Below are positions 1 to 7,341 of a DNA stretch of 10,218 nt, piece after piece. A program made the position numbers and the translations under genes. The notes under the pieces were generated by a model. The model made no database searches and had not been told where the DNA came from. It saw nothing but the letters and a program-made list of their open reading frames with translations. The stretch lies in contig PMUF01000413.1 in assembly GCA_003167015.1 (NCBI GenBank), forward strand, positions 3,213 through 13,430. The letters are read 5' to 3'. The stretch's first letter is position 1. Every line of letters begins with the position of its first letter. Source of the stretch: Chitinophagaceae bacterium (GTDB taxonomy: Bacteria > Bacteroidota > Bacteroidia > Chitinophagales > Chitinophagaceae).

Positions 1-1839
1 GAAGACAGGATCGTGTATTGGAACGAGATAGCAGAAAAGTTCTATGGTATTCCTTCCCACTTAGCGCTAGGGCAACCCCACCGACAGCTGATTCCCTACC
101 GATACGTCAATACGACCGAGCGGGACGTATATCAAACACTCTGTGCAACAGGATATTGGGAAGGTGAAACGACTTATGTTTCCGGGGACGGAAAAAAATC
201 GTACCTTATTAGCGTTATTAATTATGTAAGGGATAGCAACCGGCGATTGACCGGCGTCATGATCCTCCATAAGGATATTACGGAGGTCAGAGAGGCAGCA
301 TTGGAAAAGGAGAGGGTCGAATGTCAATTACAGCAATGTTCACAACAGATCTCGGGCATCCTGGAAAGTATAACCGACGGTTTTTTTGTGATCGATCAGC
401 AGTTCACGGTGCAACTTTGGAATCATGAGGCAGAGAGGATCACCCATATCCCTGCTATAGATATAGTAGGCAAATCGATCTGGGAGAAATTGCCTGAATG
501 GGCCGATACCGAAATCGGGCAATCCTTTCACAAAGCCTTCAAAAAGAAAATGACGGTCACTCTTGAACAATACCACGATCGCTCAGACCACTGGCTGGAA
601 ATGAGCCTTTATCCCTCCGACCAGGGTATGTTCGCTTATTTCAGGGACGTGACCCTCCGCAAGAAACAGGAGGCCCTGCTGGCCCTGGAAAAGAAAGTGC
701 TGGAGATGAATACCGGTCAACGCATGCTTTTGAAGCCTCTCCTTAATTTCTTCCTCAAAGGCATCCAAAAAATATTTCCGGGTATGTACTGCATGGTGCT
801 GACGTTGGACGAAGACGGTTACAGCGTTCGGCTGCTCTCCGCCCCCGGCCTGCCGGCTATCTATGCACATGCCATCGACGGCCTTCCGATCGGTCCCAAC
901 GCCGGCAGCTGCGGCACAGCCATGTATCGCAAAAAAACGGTTATCGTCAGCGATATCGCTACCGATCCCCTCTGGACCGGACATAGCGACCTGGCCCTTC
1001 AGTTCGGACTTCGGGCCTGCTGGTCTATACCGGTCATGGACGACCGTGATGAAGTCCTCGCGGCGTTCAGCGTATATTATACAACGGTGAAAGCACCCAC
1101 TAACGCCGAAATGGATATTTTCGAACGGGTAGCTAATCTTGTTACGATCATTATAGAGAGCAAAAAGACAGAAGAAAAATTGCTGCAGCTGGAATTGAAC
1201 AAACAAAAGCTGCTTGCCCAGGCCATGATCGACGTCCAGGAAAAGGAACGGGCAGAGATCGGCAAGGAACTGCACGATAATATCAACCAGATCCTTTCTA
1301 CGACTAAGCTGTACCTGGAACTGGCCAAGAGCGATGACAAGGAAAGGCTCAGCCTCATCAGCCGCAGCGCCAGCAATATTCACAATGCCATCCGCGAGAT
1401 CCGGAATATCTCCCGGTCCCTCGTCCCCGCCAGTATCGGCGACCTCGGCCTTATGGACTCGCTGGTCGACCTGGTGGAGAGCGTACAGGTCACCCGGACC
1501 ATCCAGGTCAATTTCAGGTCCGTCGGAAACTTTGATGAAAGGCTTAGCGACAATACCAAACTGATGATCTTCCGGATCATCCAGGAACAGGTTAATAATG
1601 TCCTTCGGCATTCCGGCGCCCGTAACCTGCTGATCGAGCTCACCCTGGAAGAGACGACCGGCAGGATCGAGCTTAACATGACTGACGATGGAAAGGGATT
1701 CAATCCCGAAAAGGTCAGGAAAAAAGGCCTCGGCCTTTCTAATATCCGTAGCCGGGCAGACCTCTTTGGCGGGAAGGTAACGATCCAATCCGCCCCTGGC
1801 CACGGATGCAAATTAAGAGTTCAAGTCCCTGTAGCATAA
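1..1839 (+). CDS. PAS-PAS-GAF sensor histidine kinase, HisKA_3 type (5' partial)
   Basis: This is a cytoplasmic sensor kinase that should autophosphorylate on histidine and pass the phosphate to the response regulator encoded next. The frame is open from base 1 (first residues EDRIVYWNE, mid-PAS), so the true start lies outside the window; the in-frame GTG at 13 is not a start. In the visible 612 residues I see the end of one PAS domain (to about 105), a second PAS (about 116-222), a short coiled linker, a GAF domain (about 245-390), a HisKA_3 dimerisation region with the phospho-acceptor His at about 425 in the motif ELHDNINQ, and a HATPase domain. The HATPase shows an N-box (QEQVNNVLRHSGA), a G1 box (DDGKGF, about 562) and a G2 box (GLGLSNI). 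No membrane segment is visible. This is the NarX/DegS/LiaS-like architecture that normally pairs with NarL-type regulators, and one follows 23 bases downstream. The ligand cannot be told from sequence. Confidence 0.93.
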   Translation, partial: EDRIVYWNEIAEKFYGIPSHLALGQPHRQLIPYRYVNTTERDVYQTLCATGYWEGETTYVSGDGKKSYLISVINYVRDSNRRLTGVMILHKDITEVREAALEKERVECQLQQCSQQISGILESITDGFFVIDQQFTVQLWNHEAERITHIPAIDIVGKSIWEKLPEWADTEIGQSFHKAFKKKMTVTLEQYHDRSDHWLEMSLYPSDQGMFAYFRDVTLRKKQEALLALEKKVLEMNTGQRMLLKPLLNFFLKGIQKIFPGMYCMVLTLDEDGYSVRLLSAPGLPAIYAHAIDGLPIGPNAGSCGTAMYRKKTVIVSDIATDPLWTGHSDLALQFGLRACWSIPVMDDRDEVLAAFSVYYTTVKAPTNAEMDIFERVANLVTIIIESKKTEEKLLQLELNKQKLLAQAMIDVQEKERAEIGKELHDNINQILSTTKLYLELAKSDDKERLSLISRSASNIHNAIREIRNISRSLVPASIGDLGLMDSLVDLVESVQVTRTIQVNFRSVGNFDERLSDNTKLMIFRIIQEQVNNVLRHSGARNLLIELTLEETTGRIELNMTDDGKGFNPEKVRKKGLGLSNIRSRADLFGGKVTIQSAPGHGCKLRVQVPVA

Positions 1840-1862
1840 CCAAAATCTTAAAACAATCCTAT

Positions 1863-2504
1863 ATGAGCAAGATCAATATCTTAATTGCTGACGACCACAA
1901 ATTGATCCGGGAGACGTGGAGCTATATTCTCAATAGCGACGCCCGATTCCAGGTCATAGGCGAATGCGGAGATGCACAGGAGGCAGTGGAACTCGCCAGG
2001 ACCAAACGCCCTCACGTCGTCCTGATGGATATAAATATGACCCCTTTTTCCGGTCTCGAAGCTACCCAGCGGATCAGGAAGATCTCGCCCGGATCGAAAG
2101 TCATCGGCGTATCCATGCACTCCCAGCCCGCTTATGCCAAGAAGATGCTCCAGATGGGCGCCCGCGGCTATGTGACCAAGAACTCCTCCAAGGAAGAAAT
2201 GATCAAAGCCATCCTTGAAGTCAACCATGGTAATAAATATATCTGCGACGAAATCAAGAACATTATCTCCGAACAGCTATTGGACGAAAAAGAAGATTCG
2301 CCAAATATTAATGCATTGACGGAGAGAGAGATGCAAATCATCAATTTTATCAAAGAAGGCTTGTCTTCCAAAGAGATCGCTACCAGCCTCAATATCTCCC
2401 TTAAAACCGTCGAAGTCCACCGGCATAATATCCTCAAAAAACTGAAACTCAAAAATTCGGCGTCACTGGTCAACTTCATTAATACGAACGCAACCTATAT
2501 ATAA
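1863..2504 (+). CDS. NarL/FixJ-family response regulator (partner of the upstream kinase)
   Basis: A 213-residue DNA-binding response regulator. The receiver domain (about 1-120) has the acidic pair D10/D11, the phospho-acceptor D56 in LMDINM, the switch Ser at 84 and Lys at 106. A variable linker (about 127-150) leads to a LuxR-type helix-turn-helix (about 151-198: TEREMQII, GLSSKEIA, SLKTVEVHRHNILKKL). I chose the ATG at 1863 because it starts the first receiver strand (MSKINILIADDH) and gives exactly the length of the paralogue at 4920; the upstream ATG at 1806 lies inside the kinase gene and would add 19 residues of non-receiver sequence. The 23-base spacing to the kinase indicates one operon and a cognate pair. 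Target genes are unknown. Confidence 0.95.
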   Translation: MSKINILIADDHKLIRETWSYILNSDARFQVIGECGDAQEAVELARTKRPHVVLMDINMTPFSGLEATQRIRKISPGSKVIGVSMHSQPAYAKKMLQMGARGYVTKNSSKEEMIKAILEVNHGNKYICDEIKNIISEQLLDEKEDSPNINALTEREMQIINFIKEGLSSKEIATSLNISLKTVEVHRHNILKKLKLKNSASLVNFINTNATYI

Positions 2505-2576
2505 ATTATTTTAATCTGTTATCGGCTGATTTTCTGCATAAATTGTACGTATTTACACCTAAATTCGACTGAGTTT

Positions 2577-2597
2577 CCCCTTAGTGGGGGCTTTTTC
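2577..2597 (+). terminator. Rho-independent terminator after the kinase/regulator operon
   Basis: CCCC (2577-2580) pairs with GGGG (2586-2589) across a 5-base loop, extendable by a T-G wobble at 2576/2590, and is followed by C and a run of five T. It lies about 70 bases after the response regulator stop, as expected for the end of that transcript. The stem is short, so efficiency is uncertain. Confidence 0.55.
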
Positions 2598-2598
2598 C

Positions 2599-2804
2599 TT
2601 CCCCTTTTCTTTCTAAATAAGAGGCTTTGACGGATTTTTACACCCGGAAGCGGACTACGGGTAGAACTTCGCGTTCGCTCGGGTAGGCCGAAGAAAATTT
2701 TTTATCCAATCCTTCGAAAGACCAGGGGATCCCGGTTCCCGGAAAAGAGTGTTCAAATTCCTGTTGTACACCGCCCCCAATCCTATGAAGACTGGGGGTT
2801 TTTT
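2599..2804 (+). ncRNA. Candidate small structured RNA between two terminators
   Basis: This part of the 393-base gap between the response regulator and purF has no convincing ORF. It is bounded upstream by one terminator and ends in a stronger one, with a separate purF promoter-like site beyond it, which suggests a short independent transcript. Local hairpins visible by eye are ACCCG/CGGGT (2642-2646 with 2658-2662), GAAC/GTTC (2664-2667 with 2673-2676), TCGG/CCGA (2679-2682 with 2688-2691), an alternative CGAAG/CTTCG (2689-2693 with 2712-2716), and GGGGA/TTCCC (2725-2729 with 2736-2740). I could not match it to tmRNA, SRP RNA, RNase P or the purine, ZTP or PRPP riboswitches. No promoter is obvious; a TTGAC at 2627 and TAAATA at 2614 are only weak candidates, so the 5' end is a guess. 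It could instead be an attenuator leader if purF is also transcribed from upstream. Confidence 0.35.
2774..2804 (+). terminator. Strong rho-independent terminator upstream of purF
   Basis: CCCCCA (2774-2779) pairs with TGGGGG (2793-2798), with one mismatch and a further T-A pair possible inside, and is followed by six T (2799-2804). It sits about 50 bases before the purF promoter-like site and about 270 bases after the response regulator stop, so it most likely ends a short transcript made between the two genes. Confidence 0.7.
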
Positions 2805-2855
2805 CTTTCCCTTCCCCGGCGTCATTTTCCTGACCTTTTATGTGCCGGCTTTTCG

Positions 2856-2863
2856 TAACTTTG
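2856..2863 (+). promoter_or_regulatory. Bacteroidota-type -7 promoter element for purF
   Basis: TAACTTTG matches the TAnnTTTG -7 consensus of the primary sigma factor in Bacteroidota exactly, followed by CGCC. Transcription would start at about 2868-2872 and give a leader of about 30 bases to the purF ATG. The -33 TTG element is not clear at the expected spacing; only CTGACC near 2830 is available. Because the site is downstream of the terminator at 2774-2804, purF probably has its own transcript. Confidence 0.55.
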
Positions 2864-2897
2864 CGCCTTACTAAGCGGATCATATCCGTATAAAGAC

Positions 2898-4745
2898 ATG
2901 AGTGACGAAATTAAACATGAATGCGGCCTCGCATTCATCCGATTACGCAAACCGTTCTCTTATTATCTCCAACAATACGGCACAGTTCTGTACGGTCTTA
3001 ACAAACTGTACTTACTCATGGAGAAACAGCATAACCGGGGGCAGGACGGCGCTGGGGTAGCAGCCATCAAATTGAATATCGAGCCCGGCCACCCCTTCCT
3101 CCACCGTATCCGCAGCAGCAATCATCAGCCTATCGCCGATATCTTCTCCAAAATCATGGGCGAAGTCAAAGATCTTGAACAATATCAGCCGGACATCACC
3201 CAGCATCCCGGGCTCATGAAAGGACATATTTCCTTTCTGGGAGAATTGCTCCTGGGTCACCTGCGATATGGCACCCAGGGCAGGAACCTGACCGAATTCT
3301 GCCATCCTTTTATCAAACGTAATACGATCCCCGCCCGCAACCTGGCCCTGGCAGGCAATTTCAACCTCGTTAATACGGACGAACTCTTCGACCTCATCGG
3401 TGTCGAACCCGGCGAATTCCAGAAACAAAGCGACCTCGCCGCCATGATGGAGGTCATCCACCATTACCTGGTCAAAGCCGACGAAGCCTCGCCCGGTAAC
3501 CTCGACCTGGTCGGCCTCCTGCGCAAGGCGGTCTCCCTCTTCGATGGCGGATTTACCGTCGGCGGCCTTCTCGGCAACGGCGATAGCTTCGTCTTCCGCG
3601 ACGCGCATGGCATCCGACCGGCCTATTATTACGTCAATGAAGATGTGGTGGTGGCGGCCTCCGAAAGATCCGCCATCCGCACGGTATTCAATGTGGGCGA
3701 AAATGAAGTCATGGAATTGATGCCGGGCAAAGGCCTTATTGTCAAGGCCGACGGCAGTGTTACGATCGAGACGATACTGGAACCTAAAGAACGCCGCGCC
3801 TGTAGTTTCGAACGGATTTATTTCTCCCGCGGCAGCGACGAAAAGATCTACCGTGAACGCATAGCCCTCGGCTACAACCTCAGTGATCAGATCCTCAACG
3901 CCATCAACCACGACCTGAAAAACACCATCTTTTCGTTCATTCCCAATACGGCTGAAGTGGCGTTCTATGGCTTATGGAAAGGCATGGACGACTACCTCGA
4001 AGGCATCAAGATCCAGCGTATCCTGTCCTGGGGCAATGATATCTCGCAGGAAAAACTGGTCGAAATGCTGACCCGCAAGATCCGGGTGGAAAAAGTCGCC
4101 ATCAAGGACGTTAAAATGCGCACCTTCATCACGGCAGACGCCAGCCGCAATGAAATGGTACAGCATGTCTACGACGTGACCTATGGCACCGTCCGCAAAG
4201 GCATCGATACGTTGGTCGTCATCGACGATTCGATCGTGAGAGGGACTACCCTTAAGGAAAGCATTATCCGCATGCTCGCCCGCCTCGAACCCAAAAAGAT
4301 CATCGTAGTCTCCTCGGCCCCCCAGATACGTTATCCGGATTGTTATGGCATCGACATGAGCAAAATGGGCGACTTCATCGCTTTCCACGCTGCGGTCGAC
4401 CTGATGAGAGAACGCGGAAAGGAAAGTTGCCTGGACGAACTCTATGACCGCTGTAAGGAACTGCAACGTACCGGACAGCTACATACGGAGAATGTCGTAC
4501 AAAGGGTCTATAAGCTCTTCACCACGCAGGAGCTCTCTGATAAGATCGCCCAACTGATCACCCCGCCGGAAATCACTACCCCCGTACAGGTGATCTACCA
4601 GACCATCGAATCCCTCCATAAAGCTTGCCCCACCAATACCGGCGACTGGTATTTTACCGGTAATTACCCCACACCTGGTGGAAACCGGGTCGTAAATAAA
4701 GCTTTCATCAACTATATCGAAGGAAAGAACGTCAGAGGATACTAA
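2898..4745 (+). CDS. purF: Amidophosphoribosyltransferase, long Bacteroidota form
   Basis: This enzyme catalyses the first committed step of purine synthesis: PRPP plus glutamine gives 5-phosphoribosylamine. At 615 residues it is longer than the roughly 470-505 of the E. coli and B. subtilis enzymes. The N-terminal class II glutaminase begins MSDEIKHECG; Cys9 would become the N-terminal nucleophile after removal of an 8-residue propeptide. Other glutaminase landmarks are NRGQDGAG, the glutamine-binding HLRYGT (Arg about 123) and RDAHGIRP. The phosphoribosyltransferase domain has the intact PRPP motif VVIDDSIVRGTT (about 440-451). Two departures from the textbook enzyme are visible. The oxyanion motif NGN reads AGNFN (about 152-156). 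Of the four iron-sulfur cysteines of the Bacillus type, only C302, C482 and a shifted C577 have possible counterparts, so I would not assign a cluster. The enzyme should be cytoplasmic and is probably monocistronic. Role in purine synthesis is inferred from family; a specialised paralogue remains possible. Confidence 0.9.
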   Translation: MSDEIKHECGLAFIRLRKPFSYYLQQYGTVLYGLNKLYLLMEKQHNRGQDGAGVAAIKLNIEPGHPFLHRIRSSNHQPIADIFSKIMGEVKDLEQYQPDITQHPGLMKGHISFLGELLLGHLRYGTQGRNLTEFCHPFIKRNTIPARNLALAGNFNLVNTDELFDLIGVEPGEFQKQSDLAAMMEVIHHYLVKADEASPGNLDLVGLLRKAVSLFDGGFTVGGLLGNGDSFVFRDAHGIRPAYYYVNEDVVVAASERSAIRTVFNVGENEVMELMPGKGLIVKADGSVTIETILEPKERRACSFERIYFSRGSDEKIYRERIALGYNLSDQILNAINHDLKNTIFSFIPNTAEVAFYGLWKGMDDYLEGIKIQRILSWGNDISQEKLVEMLTRKIRVEKVAIKDVKMRTFITADASRNEMVQHVYDVTYGTVRKGIDTLVVIDDSIVRGTTLKESIIRMLARLEPKKIIVVSSAPQIRYPDCYGIDMSKMGDFIAFHAAVDLMRERGKESCLDELYDRCKELQRTGQLHTENVVQRVYKLFTTQELSDKIAQLITPPEITTPVQVIYQTIESLHKACPTNTGDWYFTGNYPTPGGNRVVNKAFINYIEGKNVRGY

Positions 4746-4820
4746 TGTACTTTTACTAACTAAAAAAATATCCCGGTAATAATATTGTGGTTATCAGTAA
4801 AAAGCCTTAATATTATATAA

Positions 4821-4842
4821 CGGTTTTGTCGCAAAAACACCG
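4821..4842. repeat. Imperfect inverted repeat before the second response regulator
   Basis: CGGT and ACCG bracket TTTG and CAAAA around a TCG centre, giving an imperfect dyad in an AT-rich 174-base gap between purF and the regulator at 4920. It could be an operator or a weak hairpin at the end of the purF transcript; no T-run follows it, so it is not a typical terminator. The only promoter-like string in the gap, TAATGTTTG at 4883-4891, has one extra base between TA and TTTG. Confidence 0.25.
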
Positions 4843-4919
4843 AAATCCCCTTAAAAGATCTGCCTGGTTAACGCTCAGTTAGTAATGTTTGACTATTCAA
4901 CCTGGATAAAGCAAGCGTT

Positions 4920-5561
4920 ATGAAGAAAGTATCTATTATGATCGTTGATGATCATACTCTGATTAGAGAAACATGGAGTTTTTTATTGGGAAAAAATGAG
5001 AATTTCGACGTGGTTGCCGAGTGCGGTGACGGCGAAAGAGCTATTGAACTGGCCAGGGACAAACGGCCGGACGTCGTACTCCTGGATATCAATATGGCTC
5101 CGATGAGTGGTTTTGATGTGCTGAAACAGATCCGTAAATATTCCCCCGGCTCCAAGATCATCGGCGTATCGATGCATTCTCAACCTGCCTACGCGAAGAA
5201 AATGCTCCGGCTCGGCGCCAAAGGTTATGTGACCAAGAATTCGCCCCGCCAGGAAATGCTGGAGGCCATAGCCGAAGTCAGTAATAATCATATTTATATC
5301 TGCCAGGAAGTAAAGAATATCCTGTCTGATCAGTTGCTTAACGGCGACCAGGTCAATCCGGATATCAACAACCTTTCCGATAGGGAAATGCAGATCGTCA
5401 GGGCACTGAAAGAAGGCCTCTCCTCCAAAGAGATCGCCGCGGAGCTCAACATCTCCCTCAAAACCGTGGAAGTACACCGTCACAACATCCTGAAAAAACT
5501 TAAATTGAAAAACACCGTTTCATTGATTAATTTCATCAACTCTCAGGCTTTCGATATCTAG
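4920..5561 (+). CDS. NarL/FixJ-family response regulator (orphan, paralogue of the one at 1863)
   Basis: A 213-residue regulator with the same layout as the one at 1863: receiver with D10/D11, phospho-acceptor D56 (LLDINM), switch Ser84 and Lys106, a linker around 127-150, then a LuxR-type helix-turn-helix (about 151-198). By ungapped hand alignment about 139 of 213 residues are identical to the other regulator. The match is near total across 71-107, the switch and dimerisation face, and across 175-198, which contains the recognition helix; the linker differs most. No kinase gene is adjacent. The next gene, 24 bases downstream, encodes a SixA-type phosphatase and is probably co-transcribed. 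The regulator could accept phosphate from the kinase at the start of the window or from one encoded elsewhere. Confidence 0.95.
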   Translation: MKKVSIMIVDDHTLIRETWSFLLGKNENFDVVAECGDGERAIELARDKRPDVVLLDINMAPMSGFDVLKQIRKYSPGSKIIGVSMHSQPAYAKKMLRLGAKGYVTKNSPRQEMLEAIAEVSNNHIYICQEVKNILSDQLLNGDQVNPDINNLSDREMQIVRALKEGLSSKEIAAELNISLKTVEVHRHNILKKLKLKNTVSLINFINSQAFDI

Positions 5562-5585
5562 CAGGTATCTGCCTTTAATAATGAA

Positions 5586-6083
5586 ATGAAGACCCTTTTA
5601 ATTATCCGTCATGCAAAAAGCAGCTGGGACAGCGCTTCAATGCCTGACATCAGTCGCCCGTTGAACGATAGAGGAAAAAAAGATGCTCCCGCTATGGCCC
5701 GGCGCCTGATCGGTGCAGGCATCCTTATCGATCGCTTTGTCTCCAGCCCCGCCCGACGGGCTAAAGAAACAGCCGAGGCATTCGCTCATGAGTTTGGCCA
5801 GAAATCAAAAGACATTGAATTCGTCACCGAGCTCTATCATGCACTGCCGCCCGTTTTCAAACAAGTCATCGCCGGACTGGATGATAAGGACGATACAGTC
5901 GCCCTCTTCGCGCATAATCCCGGCATCACCACTTTTGCTAATATGCTGACCGCCGTCCGGCTGGATAATATGCCTACCTGCTCGGTCTTTGCTGCCCAAA
6001 GTGCTGTCGAACACTGGAATGAGTTCATGGCCGCCGGCCCGGAATTTCTATTTTTTCATTATCCGAAAGAACCCGCGGATTAA
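5586..6083 (+). CDS. sixA: SixA-type histidine phosphatase
   Basis: A 165-residue member of the histidine phosphatase (phosphoglycerate-mutase-like) superfamily. It starts MKTLLIIRHAKSSW, with the RH signature at R8/H9 (phosphohistidine nucleophile H9). Further catalytic positions fit SSPARRAKETA (R57 region), E82 in TELYHA and H110 in FAHNPG. The size and the RHAKSSW form are typical of SixA, which in E. coli removes phosphate from a histidine phosphotransfer domain of ArcB; the substrate here is not shown by the sequence. The start at 5586 is preceded by an overlapping ATG at 5581 that runs straight into a TGA. The gene follows the orphan response regulator by 24 bases, which fits a role in a phosphorelay, but small-molecule phosphatase activity cannot be excluded. 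Its stop codon shares the bases TTAA with the stop of the convergent gene. Confidence 0.82.
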   Translation: MKTLLIIRHAKSSWDSASMPDISRPLNDRGKKDAPAMARRLIGAGILIDRFVSSPARRAKETAEAFAHEFGQKSKDIEFVTELYHALPPVFKQVIAGLDDKDDTVALFAHNPGITTFANMLTAVRLDNMPTCSVFAAQSAVEHWNEFMAAGPEFLFFHYPKEPAD

Positions 6084-7270
6084 GGCGGACTCCTCACTAC
6101 ATCGAGCATCGCCCTGATTTCATCCTTCATCACCTCATTACCGGCCCCTGGCTGGTCCCTGATCTCCCGCGCCTGCATCAGCGCTGCTTTCAGCGAAAAG
6201 GCATGCTGCCGCACGCAGATGCCCAGTCCCTTCCCCGCCAGATATCCGCCAAGATACTCCTGCTCGGTCTGCCCCGGCGTTGGAATGAAAATGGCTTTTT
6301 TACCTACCCGCCTCAGATCCATCACAGTGCTATATCCCGGCCGCGACAACACTACATCGCTCCGCAACATCAGCCGCTCTAACTCCCCGGCTGGCAGATG
6401 ATCGAACACGACCACTCCACGCGGCGCCTCTAAAGGCCTTCCGCTGCGTCCAGGCAGCCCCCTAACTACAACCATTTTGCAATCGCAGCCGGTCACCTGT
6501 TCGATAATCATTTTTTCGAGAATAGTTCTTTGCGGCTCAGGTCCTGATAACAACACTAATACCTCTTCAACCTCCCGCACGGAGCTGCCGCTTCTGGTAT
6601 CGGCCGCGCCCTCGCGCGTCCTCTCATCGAAATCTTTTATCGATGGAGCCGGCATAAGCTCCATCCGCGATAGCCAACCGATATATCTCGTTGGAATCGG
6701 CGGCATCCGCTTCGGATGTGATAACTCCCCGGCCAGCCCATTACCTCCGGCCATATCCGGTACCCAACAAACTGAAAACCGGGCAATGGCGGAATAATTG
6801 ATCCGTTGCAGCAGCCGGTCGGCAACCTTACCAAAGGGAGTCCGTATTGATAGCTGGTGAGTGATAAAGATCGTGACGGTGCCCGGCAGATACAAGCCAT
6901 ATCGGTTGTCCGATATCACCAGGTCGGGCCGTTCACTGTCGGCAAACCGGCGTAACCAGCCATTTTCACGCTTGATACGGATCAAGATTTTCGGAATGGA
7001 GGCTATTAGCCGCAAAACTGTCAGGGCACGATTTTTGTCATATTGGACGCGGTATCCGGGTAGTTCGGCAAAAGTGAGAAAAGGAAATTCTTCGTGCAGC
7101 AGCGCTTTTTGAGCCCCTTCAGCAGCGACGATAACCTGACATTTTTGATTTAGTAATTCTTTAATTATTGGGATACAACGGGTTGCATGGCCAAGACCCC
7201 AATCCAGCGGTGCTACAAGAACTTTTAGCGTTTTAGCAGCCGGATTGTTAATTTTTGGCGGAGTGGACAA
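6080..7270 (-). CDS. MurG-like GT-B family glycosyltransferase
   Basis: A protein of about 396 residues with the two-domain GT-B fold of family 28-like glycosyltransferases. Near the N-terminus, KVLVAPLDWGLGHATR (about 16-31) matches the glycine-rich G-GHATR loop. In the C-terminal half a strand VLVLLSGPEPQR is followed by VVFDHLP and the donor-binding region LSRPGYSTVMDLRRVGKKAIFIPTPGQTEQEYLGGYL, which resembles the UDP-sugar site of MurG. No signal peptide or transmembrane helix is clear, so it probably acts at the inner face of the membrane. MurG itself normally sits in a cell-wall cluster, so this is a paralogue of unknown acceptor. No in-frame ATG lies between the upstream stop (TAG at 7291-7289) and the core fold; TTG at 7270 is the only plausible start before the first strand. 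Its stop overlaps the sixA stop tail to tail. Confidence 0.8.
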   Translation of the reverse strand: MSTPPKINNPAAKTLKVLVAPLDWGLGHATRCIPIIKELLNQKCQVIVAAEGAQKALLHEEFPFLTFAELPGYRVQYDKNRALTVLRLIASIPKILIRIKRENGWLRRFADSERPDLVISDNRYGLYLPGTVTIFITHQLSIRTPFGKVADRLLQRINYSAIARFSVCWVPDMAGGNGLAGELSHPKRMPPIPTRYIGWLSRMELMPAPSIKDFDERTREGAADTRSGSSVREVEEVLVLLSGPEPQRTILEKMIIEQVTGCDCKMVVVRGLPGRSGRPLEAPRGVVVFDHLPAGELERLMLRSDVVLSRPGYSTVMDLRRVGKKAIFIPTPGQTEQEYLGGYLAGKGLGICVRQHAFSLKAALMQAREIRDQPGAGNEVMKDEIRAMLDVVRSPP

Positions 7271-7285
7271 AGTTCGATACTTTTT
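7252..7285 (+). promoter_or_regulatory. Bacteroidota-type promoter for the small lipoprotein unit
   Basis: TTTTTG (7252-7257) is followed after 20 bases by TACTTTTT (7278-7285), close to the TTG-N19-21-TAnnTTTG consensus. Transcription would start near 7292, about 50 bases before the lipoprotein ATG, within a small inverted repeat CTAC-AAA-GTAG (7289-7299). The element overlaps the start of the divergent glycosyltransferase gene, whose own promoter I cannot define. Confidence 0.45.
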
Positions 7286-7341
7286 TCGCTACAAAGTAGT
7301 TAAATTAGTAGGAATACATCAGGAATTAGTAGAGAAAGATC

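Noticed and set aside
583..1803. Long open frame antisense to the histidine kinase (406 residues)
   Set aside because: The plus-strand frame is an unambiguous kinase; the antisense frame is open because of codon bias and shows no family motif. The same applies to the antisense frame at 3012-3911 within purF.
1806..1862. Extended N-terminus for the first response regulator
   Set aside because: The 19 extra residues fall inside the kinase gene and precede the receiver domain; the ATG at 1863 gives the same length as the paralogue.
2623..2660. tmRNA-like start (GGCTTTGACGG)
   Set aside because: The string resembles the conserved tmRNA 5' motif, but the GGGG block is not at the usual distance, no tag reading frame ending in ALAA is present, and no tRNA-like 3' half follows within the gap.
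2641..2665. SRP RNA domain IV-like string (CCCGGAAGCGG)
   Set aside because: The GGAA-type loop is there, but the AGCA asymmetric loop and flanking pairing of SRP RNA are missing.
2638..2883. 81-residue ORF on the minus strand in the gap before purF
   Set aside because: It overlaps the terminator, the folded region and the purF promoter, and its composition looks like translated non-coding sequence; no recognisable domain.
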